Notes: a model not told the origin generated them from the sequence alone. A DNA stretch of 64,000 bases from Pseudomonas nitroreducens NBRC 12694 (GCF_002091755.1 NZ_BDAI01000002.1:640072-704071); one strand, 5' to 3'. Shown: positions 1-9,405, counted from the first letter of the stretch. Made by a program: numbers and translations.

Positions 1-2
1 CC

Positions 3-746
3 GTGCGCCAGGGCGACAAGTACGTGATCAACGGCCAGAAGGTATGGATCTCGCGCGTCCAGCATTCCGACCTGATGATCCTGCTGGCCCGCACCACGCC
101 GCTGGCCGAGGTGAAGAAGAAGTCCGAAGGCATGTCGATCTTTATCGTCGACCTGCGCGAGGCCATCGGCAACGGCCTGACCGTGCAGCCGATCGCCAAC
201 ATGGTCAACCACGAGACCAACGAGCTGTTCTTCGACAACCTGGAAATCCCCGCCGGCAACCTGATCGGCGAGGAGGGCAAGGGCTTCAAGTACATCCTCG
301 ACGGCCTCAATGCCGAGCGCACGCTGATTGCCGCCGAGTGCATCGGCGATGGCCGCTGGTTCACCGAGAAGTCCGCGCAGTACGCCCGTGACCGCGTGGT
401 GTTCGGCCGCCCGATCGGGCAGAACCAGGGCGTGCAGTTCCCCATCGCCGAGGCGCACATCGAGATCGAGGCCGCCGACCTGATGCGCTGGCGCGCCTGC
501 GAGGAGTACGACAACGGCAAGAACGCCGGCGCCGCCGCCAACATGGCCAAGTACCTGGCGGCCAAGGCCAGCTGGGAGGCCGCCAACGCCTGCCTGCAGA
601 CCCACGGCGGTTTCGGCTTCGCCAACGAGTACGACGTCGAGCGCAAGTTCCGCGAGACGCGCCTGTACCAGGTGGCGCCGATCTCCACCAACCTGATCCT
701 GTCCTACGTGGCCGAGCACCTGCTCGAACTGCCGCGCTCCTTCTGA
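3..746 (+). CDS. Acyl-CoA dehydrogenase, C-terminal part (5' end outside window)
   Basis: The frame is open from the first bases, so this is the last 247 residues or so of a flavin acyl-CoA dehydrogenase of about 385. The C-terminal domain is clear: RDRVVFGRPIGQNQGVQFPI, then QTHGGFGFANEYDVER near the end. The usual C-terminal catalytic glutamate is not seen where YEGT normally lies (the sequence there is LYQVAP). A glutamate in GLNAER (fragment residue 105) sits where isovaleryl-CoA dehydrogenase keeps its base, which suggests that subclass. It lies 19 bp before the MmgE/PrpD gene. Gene order with the following three genes matches the P. aeruginosa itaconate operon, where this dehydrogenase has no proven step. 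Family certain, substrate unknown. Confidence 0.9.
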   Translation: MRQGDKYVINGQKVWISRVQHSDLMILLARTTPLAEVKKKSEGMSIFIVDLREAIGNGLTVQPIANMVNHETNELFFDNLEIPAGNLIGEEGKGFKYILDGLNAERTLIAAECIGDGRWFTEKSAQYARDRVVFGRPIGQNQGVQFPIAEAHIEIEAADLMRWRACEEYDNGKNAGAAANMAKYLAAKASWEAANACLQTHGGFGFANEYDVERKFRETRLYQVAPISTNLILSYVAEHLLELPRSF

Positions 747-765
747 CGAACCGGGACGACAAGCG

Positions 766-2115
766 ATGAACAATACCCACGCCCTGGCCGAGTTCCTTGC
801 CGGCCTGCGTTACGAAGACCTGCCCGCGGCAGTGGTCGAGTACACCGAAGAACTGTTCCTCGACTGGCTCGGCTCGGCCCTGGCCAGCCAGAACCGCCAT
901 CCGATCCCGCTGTTCCAGCGCTATACCCGGCGCATGGGCCCTGCGAGCGGGAAGAGCCGCGTACTGGTGGACGGCAGCTCGACTTCCGCCTACTTCGCCG
1001 CGCTGGTCAACGGCGCCAGTTCGCACCTGGTGGAACAGGACGACCTGCACAACAGCTCCGTGCTGCACCCGGCCACCGTGGTCTTCCCGGCGGCCCTGGC
1101 GGCCGCGCAGGAACTGGGCAAGTCCGGCCGCGAGCTGATCCTCGCCAGCGTCGCCGGCTACGAGGCGGGCATCCGCATCGGCGAGTTCCTCGGCCGCTCG
1201 CACTACCGCATCTTCCACACCACCGCCACGGTCGGCACCCTGGCCGCCGCGGTGGCGGTGGGCAAGCTGCTGGGGCTGGACAGCCGCCAGTTCGTCAACT
1301 GCCTGGGCAGCGCCGGTACCCAGGCCGCCGGCCTCTGGGAATTCCTGCGCGACGCTGCCGATTCCAAGCAGCTGCACACCGCGAAGGCGGCTGCCGACGG
1401 CCTGCTCGCCGCCTACCTGACGGCCGATGGCCTGACCGGCGCGCAGAACATCCTCGAAGGCGAGCAGGGCATGGCGGCCGGCATGTCCAGCGACGCCGAC
1501 CCGAGCCGTCTGGTGGACGGCCTGGGCACCCGCTGGGCACTGTGCGAGACCTGCTACAAGTTCCACGCCTCCTGCCGCCATACCCATCCTGCCGCCGACG
1601 CGCTGCTCGGCCTGATGCAGCGCGAAGGGCTGGCGCACGGCGATATCGCCAAGGTCACCACCCGCGTGCACCAGGGCGCCATCGATGTGCTCGGCCGTGT
1701 GCTGGTGCCGCAGACGGTGCACCAGGCGAAGTTCTCCATGGGCACCGTGCTGGGCCTGATCGCCGTGCACGGCAAGGCCGGGCTGGTGGAGTTCGAGGAG
1801 TTTTCCCTGAAGGATCCAAACGTCGCGGCCTTCCGCGAGAAGGTCGCCATGCAGCTCGATGCGGAAGTGGACGGCGCCTACCCGCAACGCTGGCTGGGCC
1901 GCGTCGACGTGCTCACCACCGACGGTCGCCAGCTGCACGGCGCCATCGACGAGCCCAAGGGCGATCCGGGCAATGGCCTGAGCCGTGCCGAACTGGAAGA
2001 CAAGTTCCGCCGCCTGCTGGCCTTCGCCGGCCAGCGCGGCAGCGCCGAAGCGGATCGGCTGGTGCAGGCCAGCTGGCGGCTGCACCAGCTGTCGAACCTC
2101 GACGACTTCCGCTGA
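766..2115 (+). CDS. MmgE/PrpD family protein (2-methylcitrate dehydratase-like)
   Basis: This 449-residue protein has the normal length and helical N-terminal domain of MmgE/PrpD proteins, which include 2-methylcitrate dehydratase and cis-aconitate decarboxylase. Family landmarks include VNGASSHLVEQDDLHNSS (about residues 84-101), the segment around SVLHPATVVFPAALA, and CYKFHASCRHTHPAADALL (about 262-280). It sits between the acyl-CoA dehydrogenase and the itaconate CoA-transferase gene, the place occupied by the PrpD-like gene in the P. aeruginosa itaconate cluster. Its reaction there is not established; acting on a C5/C6 unsaturated or hydroxylated acid is inference. The start codon 19 bp after the upstream stop indicates co-transcription. 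Confidence 0.88.
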   Translation: MNNTHALAEFLAGLRYEDLPAAVVEYTEELFLDWLGSALASQNRHPIPLFQRYTRRMGPASGKSRVLVDGSSTSAYFAALVNGASSHLVEQDDLHNSSVLHPATVVFPAALAAAQELGKSGRELILASVAGYEAGIRIGEFLGRSHYRIFHTTATVGTLAAAVAVGKLLGLDSRQFVNCLGSAGTQAAGLWEFLRDAADSKQLHTAKAAADGLLAAYLTADGLTGAQNILEGEQGMAAGMSSDADPSRLVDGLGTRWALCETCYKFHASCRHTHPAADALLGLMQREGLAHGDIAKVTTRVHQGAIDVLGRVLVPQTVHQAKFSMGTVLGLIAVHGKAGLVEFEEFSLKDPNVAAFREKVAMQLDAEVDGAYPQRWLGRVDVLTTDGRQLHGAIDEPKGDPGNGLSRAELEDKFRRLLAFAGQRGSAEADRLVQASWRLHQLSNLDDFR

Positions 2116-2194
2116 AACAGACTCGCGGGCGCCTAGGCCGCCCGATCCCACCGAATCGTAGCGTCGGCCACCCGGCCGGCGTCTGGAGTTGCCC

Positions 2195-3385
2195 ATGAGT
2201 TCGCGTCCCCTCGACGGGATTACCGTCGTCAGCCTGGAACACGCCATCGCGGCACCGTTCTGCACCCGCCAGTTGGCCGACCTCGGCGCCCGCGTGATCA
2301 AGATCGAGCGCCCCGGCGTCGGCGACTTCGCCCGCGGTTACGACGAGCGTGTGCGCGGCCTGGCCTCGCATTTCGTCTGGACCAACCGGTCCAAGGAAAG
2401 CCTGTCGCTGGACCTCAAGCAGGAGCCGGCGCAGGCCGTGCTGGAGCAGTTGCTGGAGCAGGCCGACGTGCTGGTGCAGAACCTCGCTCCCGGCGCCGCT
2501 GCGCGCCTGGGCTTGTCGTTCGAAGCGCTGCACGAGCGCTTCCCGCGGCTGATCGTCTGCGATATTTCCGGTTACGGCGAAGGCGGCCCCTACGAGCAGA
2601 AGAAGGCCTATGACCTGCTGATCCAGAGTGAAAGTGGCTTCCTCTCGGTCACCGGCGGCCCCGGCGCCGACGAGATGGCCAAGGCCGGGTGCTCGATCGC
2701 CGATATCTCCGCCGGCATGTACGCCTACAGCGGCATCCTTTCGGCCCTGCTGCTGCGTGGCAGGACCGGCGAGGGCAGCCGCGTCGAGGTGTCGATGCTC
2801 GAAGGCATGGCCGAGTGGATGGGCTTCCCCATGTACTACGCCTTCGAAGGCCAGTCGCAGCCACCGCGCGCCGGCGCCGCCCACGCCACCATCTATCCCT
2901 ACGGGCCGTTCCCCACCGGCGATGGCGGCAGCGTCATGCTCGGCGTGCAGAACGAGCGCGAATGGAAGCTGTTCTGCGAGGTCGTCCTGCAGCGTCCGGA
3001 GCTGGCGGCCGACCCCCGCTTTACCGCGACCAGCCTGCGCGTGGCCAATCGCGATGCCCTGCGTGCACTGATCGTCGAAGCCTTTGCCGGCCTCGACGCC
3101 GAGCAGGTGGTCGGGCGCCTGGAACAGGCACAGATCGCCAACGCCCACGTCAATGACATGCGCGGCCTGTGGCAGCATCCGCAGCTGGCCGCCCGCGACC
3201 GCTGGCGCGAGATCGACAGCCCGGCCGGCCGCCTGCCGGCGCTGTTGCCGCCGGTGAACAGCAACGCCTATGCCCCGCGCATGGACGCCGTGCCGGCGCT
3301 GGGCGAACAGACGGATGACCTGCTCCGGGAACTGGGGTATACCCCCGGTGATATCCAGCGCCTGCACGAGCAGGGCGCGGTATGA
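2195..3385 (+). CDS. ict: Itaconate CoA-transferase (CaiB/BaiF family)
   Basis: Class III CoA-transferase of 396 residues. It opens with PLDGITVVSLEHAIAAPFC and carries the family nucleophile aspartate in the AYDLLIQSESG segment (Asp140 from this start). The GGPGADEMAKAG loop follows. I chose ATG 2195 over an in-frame TTG at 2189 because a GGAG-type ribosome site lies 6-7 bases upstream. In P. aeruginosa the enzyme moves CoA from succinyl-CoA to itaconate, the first step of itaconate breakdown to pyruvate and acetyl-CoA. The specific call rests mainly on the neighbouring PrpD-like gene and the CitE-type lyase; from sequence alone only the CaiB/BaiF family is certain. Confidence 0.8.
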   Translation: MSSRPLDGITVVSLEHAIAAPFCTRQLADLGARVIKIERPGVGDFARGYDERVRGLASHFVWTNRSKESLSLDLKQEPAQAVLEQLLEQADVLVQNLAPGAAARLGLSFEALHERFPRLIVCDISGYGEGGPYEQKKAYDLLIQSESGFLSVTGGPGADEMAKAGCSIADISAGMYAYSGILSALLLRGRTGEGSRVEVSMLEGMAEWMGFPMYYAFEGQSQPPRAGAAHATIYPYGPFPTGDGGSVMLGVQNEREWKLFCEVVLQRPELAADPRFTATSLRVANRDALRALIVEAFAGLDAEQVVGRLEQAQIANAHVNDMRGLWQHPQLAARDRWREIDSPAGRLPALLPPVNSNAYAPRMDAVPALGEQTDDLLRELGYTPGDIQRLHEQGAV

Positions 3386-3399
3386 CCCAGGAGAGCCCA

Positions 3400-4233
3400 A
3401 TGATTCAGGATACCCCGGCGGATTCCATCGTACGGACCGCGCTGTTCGTTCCCGGCAGCCGCCCGGAGCGCTTCGCCAAGGCCTTGGCCAGCGGCGCCGA
3501 CGCAGTGATCGTCGACTTCGAGGACGCCGTCGAGGCATCGCTCAAGGCCCGGGCGCGGGAAAACCTCGAAAGCTTCCTCGACGCCAATCCGGAGGCGCGC
3601 GTGCGGGTACGGGTGAACGCCGCCGGCGATCCGCAGCAGGCGGCCGACCTCGAACTTTGCGGGCGCCTGCCGGGCGTCACCGGCATCCTGCTGCCCAAGG
3701 CCGAACGCGCCATGCAGGTGCGCATCGCCGCTGCCTCCGGCAAGCCGGTGTGGCCGCTGATCGAGAGCGCCCGCGGCCTGCTCGCGCTGGGGGAGATCGC
3801 CGCCTGCGAGGGCGTCGAGCGCCTGACCTTCGGCGGCCTCGACCTGGCGCTGGATATCGGCATGAGCAGCGGCACCCAGGCCGCCGCGGTGGTCTACGAC
3901 CAGGTACGCCTGAGCCTGCTGCTGCATTCGCGGGTGAACGACCTGCAGCCGCCGCTGGATACCGTGTTCCCCGCCTTCGACGATGCCGAAGGGTTCGCCG
4001 CGACCATCCGTCATGGTCGCGACCTCGGCCTGCTCGGCGCCCTGTGCATCCATCCCCGACAGGTCGCTGTGGCCCATGCGGCGCTGGCCCCCGGCGCTGA
4101 GGAACTGGACTGGGCACGCCGGGTGGTAGAGGCCTCGCAAGGCGGCGCGGCGGCCTTCCAGGTCGACGGGCAGATGGTCGACGCGCCGGTGCTGGCCCGC
4201 GCCCGGCGGCTGCTGGCCAGCGCCGGCGGCTGA
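3400..4233 (+). CDS. ccl: Citramalyl-CoA lyase (HpcH/HpaI, CitE-like)
   Basis: A 277-residue CitE-like TIM-barrel lyase. It begins TALFVPGSRPERFAKAL, followed by ADAVIVDFEDAVEASLK, which carries metal- and substrate-binding acidic residues, and the barrel motif LTFGGLDLALDIG about halfway. (S)-citramalyl-CoA lyase cleaves citramalyl-CoA into acetyl-CoA and pyruvate, ending itaconate degradation. Two starts are possible: ATG 3382 overlaps the ict stop, but ATG 3400 has a strong AGGAG site at 3389-3393 and is preferred. The itaconyl-CoA hydratase step is not in the window and may lie upstream of its left edge. The role is inferred from the operon. Confidence 0.82.
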   Translation: MIQDTPADSIVRTALFVPGSRPERFAKALASGADAVIVDFEDAVEASLKARARENLESFLDANPEARVRVRVNAAGDPQQAADLELCGRLPGVTGILLPKAERAMQVRIAAASGKPVWPLIESARGLLALGEIAACEGVERLTFGGLDLALDIGMSSGTQAAAVVYDQVRLSLLLHSRVNDLQPPLDTVFPAFDDAEGFAATIRHGRDLGLLGALCIHPRQVAVAHAALAPGAEELDWARRVVEASQGGAAAFQVDGQMVDAPVLARARRLLASAGG

Positions 4234-4250
4234 ACGACCATCTGCAGTAA

Positions 4251-4318
4251 CGAGCTTGCTGCGAACCTTTTCCGCCGGTCGCCGGTGCCAATCGTTCGCA
4301 AGCAAGCTCGCTCCTGCA
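4251..4318. repeat. REP-type inverted pair
   Basis: CGAGCTTGCTGCGAAC and, in inverted orientation, GTTCGCAAGCAAGCTCG face each other about 28 bases apart. This is the common Pseudomonas intergenic REP sequence, here slightly diverged. It separates the itaconate operon from the sulP gene and may act as an mRNA 3' stabiliser. Confidence 0.75.
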
Positions 4319-4470
4319 TGGTCGGCCGGTTTTCGCGAAACGCCTCGGCAACGCAAAACCGCGATCTTGACCGAGAGCACCGTCAAGGGACAGGTGGCTG
4401 ATCTAGGCTAGGGGACACAAGGCTCCCATGCGCGGGCCTTCGCAGCAGTGCCCCGGAGCCTTTCGACCCC

Positions 4471-6198
4471 ATGCCCGATACCTCACCACGGCAATCCTCC
4501 CGCTTCGACTGGCAGCGTTGGCTGCCAGGGCTGGCCACCCTGTGCAACTACCAGGCGAGCTGGCTGCCCAGGGACCTGGCCGCCGGCCTGGTGCTGACCA
4601 CCATGCTGGTGCCGGTGGGCATCGCCTACGCCGAGGCTTCCGGCGTACCGGGCATCTACGGGCTGTACGCGACCATCATTCCCTTGCTGGCCTATGCGCT
4701 GTTCGGCCCGAGCCGCATCCTCGTGCTTGGCCCGGACTCCGCGCTGGCCGCGCCGATTCTCGCGGTGGTGCTGGTGCAGGCGGCAGGCGATCCGCAGCGA
4801 GCCATCGCCATCGCCAGCCTGATGGCGCTGGTCTCCGGCGTAGTCTGCATGGTCGCCGGGCTGCTGCGCCTGGGCTTCATCACCGAACTGCTGTCCAAGC
4901 CGATCCGCTACGGCTACATGAACGGCATCGCCCTGACGGTGCTGATCAGCCAGTTGCCCAAGCTGTTCGATCTTTCCGTCGAGAGCCGGGGGCCGCTGCA
5001 GGACCTCTGGTCATTGGGCCGGGCGCTGCTGGGCGGGCAGGCCAACTGGCCGAGTTTCGCGGTGGGTGGAGGCTGCCTGGTGCTGATCCTCGCACTCAAG
5101 CGCTACCGGCGCCTTCCGGGCATTCTCATCGCGGTGGTGCTGGCGACCCTGTCGGTCAGCCTGTTCGACCTCGGCAGCCGCGGCGTCAAGGTGCTCGGCG
5201 AGTTGCCCCAGGGGCTGCCAGGGTTTTCGTTTCCCTGGGTGAGCGGCATCGATCTGGTGGAAGTGCTGCTGGGCGGTATCGCCGTGGCGCTGGTGTCATT
5301 CGCCGACACCAGTGTGCTGTCGCGCACCTACGCGGCGAGGCTGAAGACGCCGGTGAACCCCAACCAGGAAATGTTCGGCCTGGGCGTGGCGAACTTCGCT
5401 TCCGGGCTGTTCCAGGGCATTCCCATCAGCAGCAGCTCCTCGCGTACGCCGGTCGCCGAGGCCGCAGGGGCAAAGACCCAGCTCACCGGCATCGTCGGTG
5501 CCCTGGCGGTGACCCTGTTGCTGCTGGCGGCGCCCAACCTGATGCAGCACCTGCCCACCAGTGCCCTGGCTGCGGTGGTGATCGCCGCGGCACTGGGGTT
5601 GTTCGAGTTCACCGACCTCAAGCGCATCTTCCGCCTGCAACAATGGGAGTTCTGGCTGTCCATGGGCTGCTTTGCCGGCGTGGCGGTGTTCGGGGCCATT
5701 CCAGGCATCTGCATCGCCGTGGTGATCGCGGTGATCGAGTTCCTCTGGGATGGCTGGCGACCGCACCATGCCGTGCTGGGCAGGGTGGACGGCGTGCGTG
5801 GTTATCACGACGTAACGCGTTACCCGAATGCGCGGCGCATTCCCGGCCTGGTGTTGCTGCGCTGGGATGCGCCGCTGTTCTTCGCCAATGCCGAGCAGTT
5901 CCAGAACCAGGTACTGGCGGCGCTAAACCAGTCCCCCACGCCCGTGCAGCGCCTGGTGATCGCGGCCAGCCCGGTGACCAGCATCGATATCACCTCCGCC
6001 GACATGCTCGCCGAGCTGGACAAGATCCTGGAGCAACGCGGGGTGGAGTTGCAGTTCGCCGAGATGAAGGACCCGGTGAAGGACAAGATGAAGCAGTTCG
6101 AGCTGTTCGAGGGCCTGGGTGAATCGGCATTCCACCCCACGGTGGGCGCCGCCGTGGATGCCTACCTGGCCGACTCCGGCGTGGACTGGGAGCCCTAG
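4471..6198 (+). CDS. SulP family anion permease with STAS domain
   Basis: The 575-residue length is normal for SulP/SLC26 transporters. The N-terminal part has the family signatures LVPVGIAYAEASGVPGIYGL and LVLGPDSALAAPILAVVL, then about 10-12 hydrophobic membrane segments to near residue 430. A cytoplasmic STAS domain follows (about 445-560, with IDITSADMLAELDKILEQRG). The GIPISSSSSRTPVAEAAGAKT segment is also typical. Such proteins carry sulfate, bicarbonate or C4-dicarboxylates by symport; substrate cannot be read from sequence. Sulfur genes occur further along (ssuD, cysE-like), but adjacency to itaconate genes could equally suggest a dicarboxylate. It is a single-gene unit flanked by a REP pair and a converging gene. 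Confidence 0.9.
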   Translation: MPDTSPRQSSRFDWQRWLPGLATLCNYQASWLPRDLAAGLVLTTMLVPVGIAYAEASGVPGIYGLYATIIPLLAYALFGPSRILVLGPDSALAAPILAVVLVQAAGDPQRAIAIASLMALVSGVVCMVAGLLRLGFITELLSKPIRYGYMNGIALTVLISQLPKLFDLSVESRGPLQDLWSLGRALLGGQANWPSFAVGGGCLVLILALKRYRRLPGILIAVVLATLSVSLFDLGSRGVKVLGELPQGLPGFSFPWVSGIDLVEVLLGGIAVALVSFADTSVLSRTYAARLKTPVNPNQEMFGLGVANFASGLFQGIPISSSSSRTPVAEAAGAKTQLTGIVGALAVTLLLLAAPNLMQHLPTSALAAVVIAAALGLFEFTDLKRIFRLQQWEFWLSMGCFAGVAVFGAIPGICIAVVIAVIEFLWDGWRPHHAVLGRVDGVRGYHDVTRYPNARRIPGLVLLRWDAPLFFANAEQFQNQVLAALNQSPTPVQRLVIAASPVTSIDITSADMLAELDKILEQRGVELQFAEMKDPVKDKMKQFELFEGLGESAFHPTVGAAVDAYLADSGVDWEP

Positions 6199-6270
6199 GC
6201 GCCTGTCGATCAGACGGCGCCCAGGGCTACAGCGGAGCAGGGCGCAAGGCTCAACATGACGGTGGCGAAT

Positions 6271-7011
6271 CTAGAGCTTCCAGATGGGGCCGTAGGTGCC
6301 AAAACACGCGTTCGATAGCGCCTGCTTGCGAACGCCGTGAGTCTGGTAGCCGCCGAATTCGTTGATTTCCAGGGTCAATTGCGGGGTCAGCTCCTTGCCG
6401 CTCTTGAGGCGGACGCTGTCGAACACCCGCAGCTTCTTGCCGGTATTGACCACGCTGGTCTCCATCCAGGCCTCGGGCGTACTGGCTTCATCCAGGCGGG
6501 CCAGCAGTGCGTTATAGAGGGGCAGGTAGCGACCGTCCGGAGCCTTGCAGTCGATGTTGATCTTCTTCACCAGGGCCTCGGCCTCGGCGGAGCTGAAATA
6601 TAACCGGCTGCCAAAATCGCGCTGAAGCCTGTCGACGTAGGAACCCTGGTCGCCACCCGTTGCGGTGGCAACCGTCGCAACATCGGCGGCCTGCCCGGCA
6701 AGCTCAGCCTGGCAGGCCTGCCGGCTCTTGTAGAAGGTGTGCGAAACCCTGACGCCAGACGGTTTGTAGATTGCAGAAGCGATCAGTACCTGGCCGTCGG
6801 TACTCACCAGGTCGCCATCCGGAATGTACTCACCGCCCTTGCCCCATACGCCATCCGGGAGACCACCTGGCCACTCGACGCAGGAGGGCTGCTGGATATC
6901 GCGGCGCAACTCGTAAACGCGCCCCTGGAGAAAGGCCTGCGTATTTTCGGCAACGCTCGGAAAAGATGTCAGCGACAGGCAGGATGCGATGAATAGCCGA
7001 GTCCAATTCAA
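6271..7011 (-). CDS. Exported protein of unknown function
   Basis: I do not recognise the family. The frame could begin at a start codon at 7086, but a TTG at 7011 is better. It has AAGGAG seven bases upstream and yields a clean signal peptide (a hydrophobic stretch LFIASCLSLTSFPSVA, with cleavage probably after VAEN or nearby), giving about 246 residues. The mature part is soluble with only a few cysteines (CVEWPGG, QACQ, IDCKAP, NACFG), fitting disulfides in the periplasm. No catalytic motif stands out. It converges with sulP. Function unknown; moderate confidence in the gene, less in the start. Confidence 0.6.
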   Translation of the reverse strand: MNWTRLFIASCLSLTSFPSVAENTQAFLQGRVYELRRDIQQPSCVEWPGGLPDGVWGKGGEYIPDGDLVSTDGQVLIASAIYKPSGVRVSHTFYKSRQACQAELAGQAADVATVATATGGDQGSYVDRLQRDFGSRLYFSSAEAEALVKKINIDCKAPDGRYLPLYNALLARLDEASTPEAWMETSVVNTGKKLRVFDSVRLKSGKELTPQLTLEINEFGGYQTHGVRKQALSNACFGTYGPIWKL

Positions 7012-7244
7012 GAAGCGTCTCCTTGTCGCCCGTCGACCTGTCGGCGGGCATTTGTGACTCAGGATAGCTGCGTATCGCGTCGACACAGGGCGAAGAAATC
7101 ATCCGGAACGATCAGGGCGTCGCCGGGCCTGCTTCGCCAAATATCTGAACTCTGCGCCAGAGGTCTGTCCCAACAGGTAGAACCCGGCGCCGACGTCCAT
7201 CCCAACAGGGCGCCATTCTGCATCCTGATGAGGAGGACCCTACC

Positions 7245-9374
7245 GTGGCCAAGAAACCCACCATCAAGCGAAGCGATCTGGCTGGCACCGACACCACCGA
7301 CCGCCGTAACCGCAACGAGAAGATCGAGCAACTGGAGCCCCACCGCGAGGACGCCACGGGGGAGGCGCTCACCACCAATACCAACGTGCGCATCGCCGAT
7401 AACCAGAACAGCCTGCGCGCAGGGGAGCGCGGACCTTCGCTGCTGGAAGACTTCATCCTGCGGGAGAAGATCACCCACTTCGACCATGAGCGGATTCCCG
7501 AGCGCATCGTGCATGCGCGGGGCGCAGCGGCCCATGGCTATTTCGAATGCTACGAGGACTGGAGCCAGCTGACCAAGGCGGCGTTTCTCGGCAAGGCGGG
7601 CCTGCGTACGCCGGTGTTCGTGCGCTTCTCCACCGTGCAGGGGCCGCGCGGGTCGGCGGACACGGTGCGCGACGTTCGCGGCTTCGCGGTGAAGTTCTAT
7701 ACCGAGGAGGGCAACTACGACCTGGTTGGCAACAACATGCCGGTGTTCTTCATCCAGGATGCGATCAAGTTTCCCGACTTCGTCCACGCGGTGAAGCCCG
7801 AGCCGCACAACGAGATTCCTACCGGCGGTTCGGCCCATGACACCTTCTGGGACTTCGTCTCGCTGACGCCCGAGTCCGCGCACATGGTCATGTGGGCCAT
7901 GTCGGACCGCGCCATTCCGATTTCCCTGCGGCATATCCAGGGCTTTGGCGTGCATACCTTCCGTCTGATCAATGCGGCGGGCGACAGTGTGTTCGTCAAG
8001 TTCCATTGGCGGCCGAAGTCCGGTGTCTGCTCGCTGGTCTGGGACGAAGCGCAGAAGCTGGCCGGCAAGGATGCGGACTTCCATCGCCGCACCCTATGGG
8101 ACGACATCGAAAGCGGCGACTACCCCGAATGGGAGCTGGGCGTGCAGGTGATCGCCGAAGCCGACCAGGACAAGTTCGACTTCGACCTGCTCGATCCCAC
8201 CAAACTGGTGCCCGAGGAGCTTGTTCCCGTGAAGCTGCTGGGCCGCATGGTGCTGAACCGCAACCCGGACAACTTCTTCGCCGAAACCGAGCAGGCGGCG
8301 TTCCACCCCGGCCATGTGGTGCCGGGCATCGATTTCAGCAATGACCCGCTGCTGCAGGGGCGGCTGTTCTCCTATACCGACACCCAGCTGTCGCGCCTTG
8401 GCGGGCCGAACTTCAACCAGATTCCGATCAACCAGCCGCTGTGCCCGTTCCACAACAACCAGCGCGACGGCCTGCACCAGCACATGCTGCACAAGGGCCG
8501 CGCCGCCTACGAACCCAATTCCATCGACAACGGCTGGCCCAAGGAAACCCCGCCCGCCGCGCGCCACGGCGGTTTCACCAGCTATCCGGAAACCATGACC
8601 GGCACCAAGGTCCGCGTACGGGCCGATTCCTTCGCCGACCATTTCACCCAGGCCGCGCTGTTCTACCACAGCCTCAGTAAGGCGGAGCAGGGCCATGTGG
8701 TTTCGGCCTATGCGTTCGAGCTGTCGAAGGTCGAGCGAATGGCGATTCGCGAGCGCGAGGTCAACCAGATTCTCGCCAATATCTGCCCGAAACTTGCCGA
8801 GCGCGTGGCCCAGCGTATCGGGGTGAAACTCACCAACAGGAAGGCCCAGGTTCCGCAGCCCAAGCCATCGCCGGCCTTGAGCCAGGCCAACCTGCTGGCC
8901 GGCGATATCCGCTCCCGCAAGGTGGCGATCCTGGTCGCCGATGGCGTCAAGGAAAGCGACGTCAAGGGCTTGCAGGATGCGCTGAAAAAGGCGGGGGCGA
9001 GCGCCAAGCTGATCGGCCCCAGTGCCGCCCCGGTGAAGTCCGAAACGGGTTCGGCGCTGGTGCCCGATGCCAGCTGGGACGGCCTGCCGTCGGTGGCTTT
9101 CGACGCGGTGTTCGTGCCCGGCGGCGCGAAATCCGTGCAGGCCATCGGTAGCGATGGCCGCGCGCTGCACTACCTGCTGGAGGCGTACAAGCACCTCAAG
9201 CCGCTGGCATTCGCCGGCGACGCCGGGAAGCTGCCGGCGCAGCTAGGCCTGCCCGCGGATGAAGGGGTGATCGACGGCAAGTCCGCCAGCGAAGTATTCG
9301 GCAAGTTGCAGGAGGCCTTGCTGCAGCACCGCATCTGGGGTCGTGAAGCCCATGCCGGGAAGATCCCCGCCTGA
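7245..9374 (+). CDS. katE: Large-subunit monofunctional catalase HPII type
   Basis: A 709-residue clade-2 catalase, decomposing hydrogen peroxide in the cytoplasm as a haem tetramer. The catalytic histidine lies in ERIVHARGAAAHG (His90), and the haem-ligand tyrosine in RLFSYTDTQLSRLGGPNF (Tyr377). The segments RFSTVQGPRGSADTVRDVRG and PVFFIQDAIKFPDFVHA are classic. A C-terminal domain of about 150 residues (from RKVAILVADGVKESD) has the DJ-1/PfpI flavodoxin-like fold that separates large from small catalases. The start is GTG with GGAGGA eight bases upstream. In Pseudomonas, katE is an RpoS-dependent stationary-phase gene; a KGG protein and glycogen genes are its usual neighbours, and remnants of those are in this window. 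Confidence 0.97.
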   Translation: MAKKPTIKRSDLAGTDTTDRRNRNEKIEQLEPHREDATGEALTTNTNVRIADNQNSLRAGERGPSLLEDFILREKITHFDHERIPERIVHARGAAAHGYFECYEDWSQLTKAAFLGKAGLRTPVFVRFSTVQGPRGSADTVRDVRGFAVKFYTEEGNYDLVGNNMPVFFIQDAIKFPDFVHAVKPEPHNEIPTGGSAHDTFWDFVSLTPESAHMVMWAMSDRAIPISLRHIQGFGVHTFRLINAAGDSVFVKFHWRPKSGVCSLVWDEAQKLAGKDADFHRRTLWDDIESGDYPEWELGVQVIAEADQDKFDFDLLDPTKLVPEELVPVKLLGRMVLNRNPDNFFAETEQAAFHPGHVVPGIDFSNDPLLQGRLFSYTDTQLSRLGGPNFNQIPINQPLCPFHNNQRDGLHQHMLHKGRAAYEPNSIDNGWPKETPPAARHGGFTSYPETMTGTKVRVRADSFADHFTQAALFYHSLSKAEQGHVVSAYAFELSKVERMAIREREVNQILANICPKLAERVAQRIGVKLTNRKAQVPQPKPSPALSQANLLAGDIRSRKVAILVADGVKESDVKGLQDALKKAGASAKLIGPSAAPVKSETGSALVPDASWDGLPSVAFDAVFVPGGAKSVQAIGSDGRALHYLLEAYKHLKPLAFAGDAGKLPAQLGLPADEGVIDGKSASEVFGKLQEALLQHRIWGREAHAGKIPA

Positions 9375-9379
9375 GCGGA

Positions 9380-9405
9380 GGGGCGGCGGCCGATGCTGCC
9401 GCCCC
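9380..9405 (+). terminator. Hairpin after katE
   Basis: GGGGCGGCGGC and GCTGCCGCCCC pair over 11 bases (one G-U) around a CGAT loop, six bases after the katE stop. There is no T-run, so it may be a 3' stabiliser or weak terminator. Confidence 0.5.

Noticed and set aside
361..2301. A 646-codon open frame on the minus strand opposite the MmgE/PrpD gene
   Set aside because: High GC creates long antisense frames; it has no domain or ribosome site, and the opposite frame is a clear MmgE/PrpD protein.
5812..5823. GTAACGCGTTAC inside the sulP gene
   Set aside because: A single copy in coding sequence (reading VTRYP) with no partner 33 bp away; taken as chance or codon-driven, unlike the two paired copies.
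9380..9405. Hairpin after katE considered as a classical terminator
   Set aside because: There is no T-run after the stem, so it is reported as a hairpin with modest confidence only.
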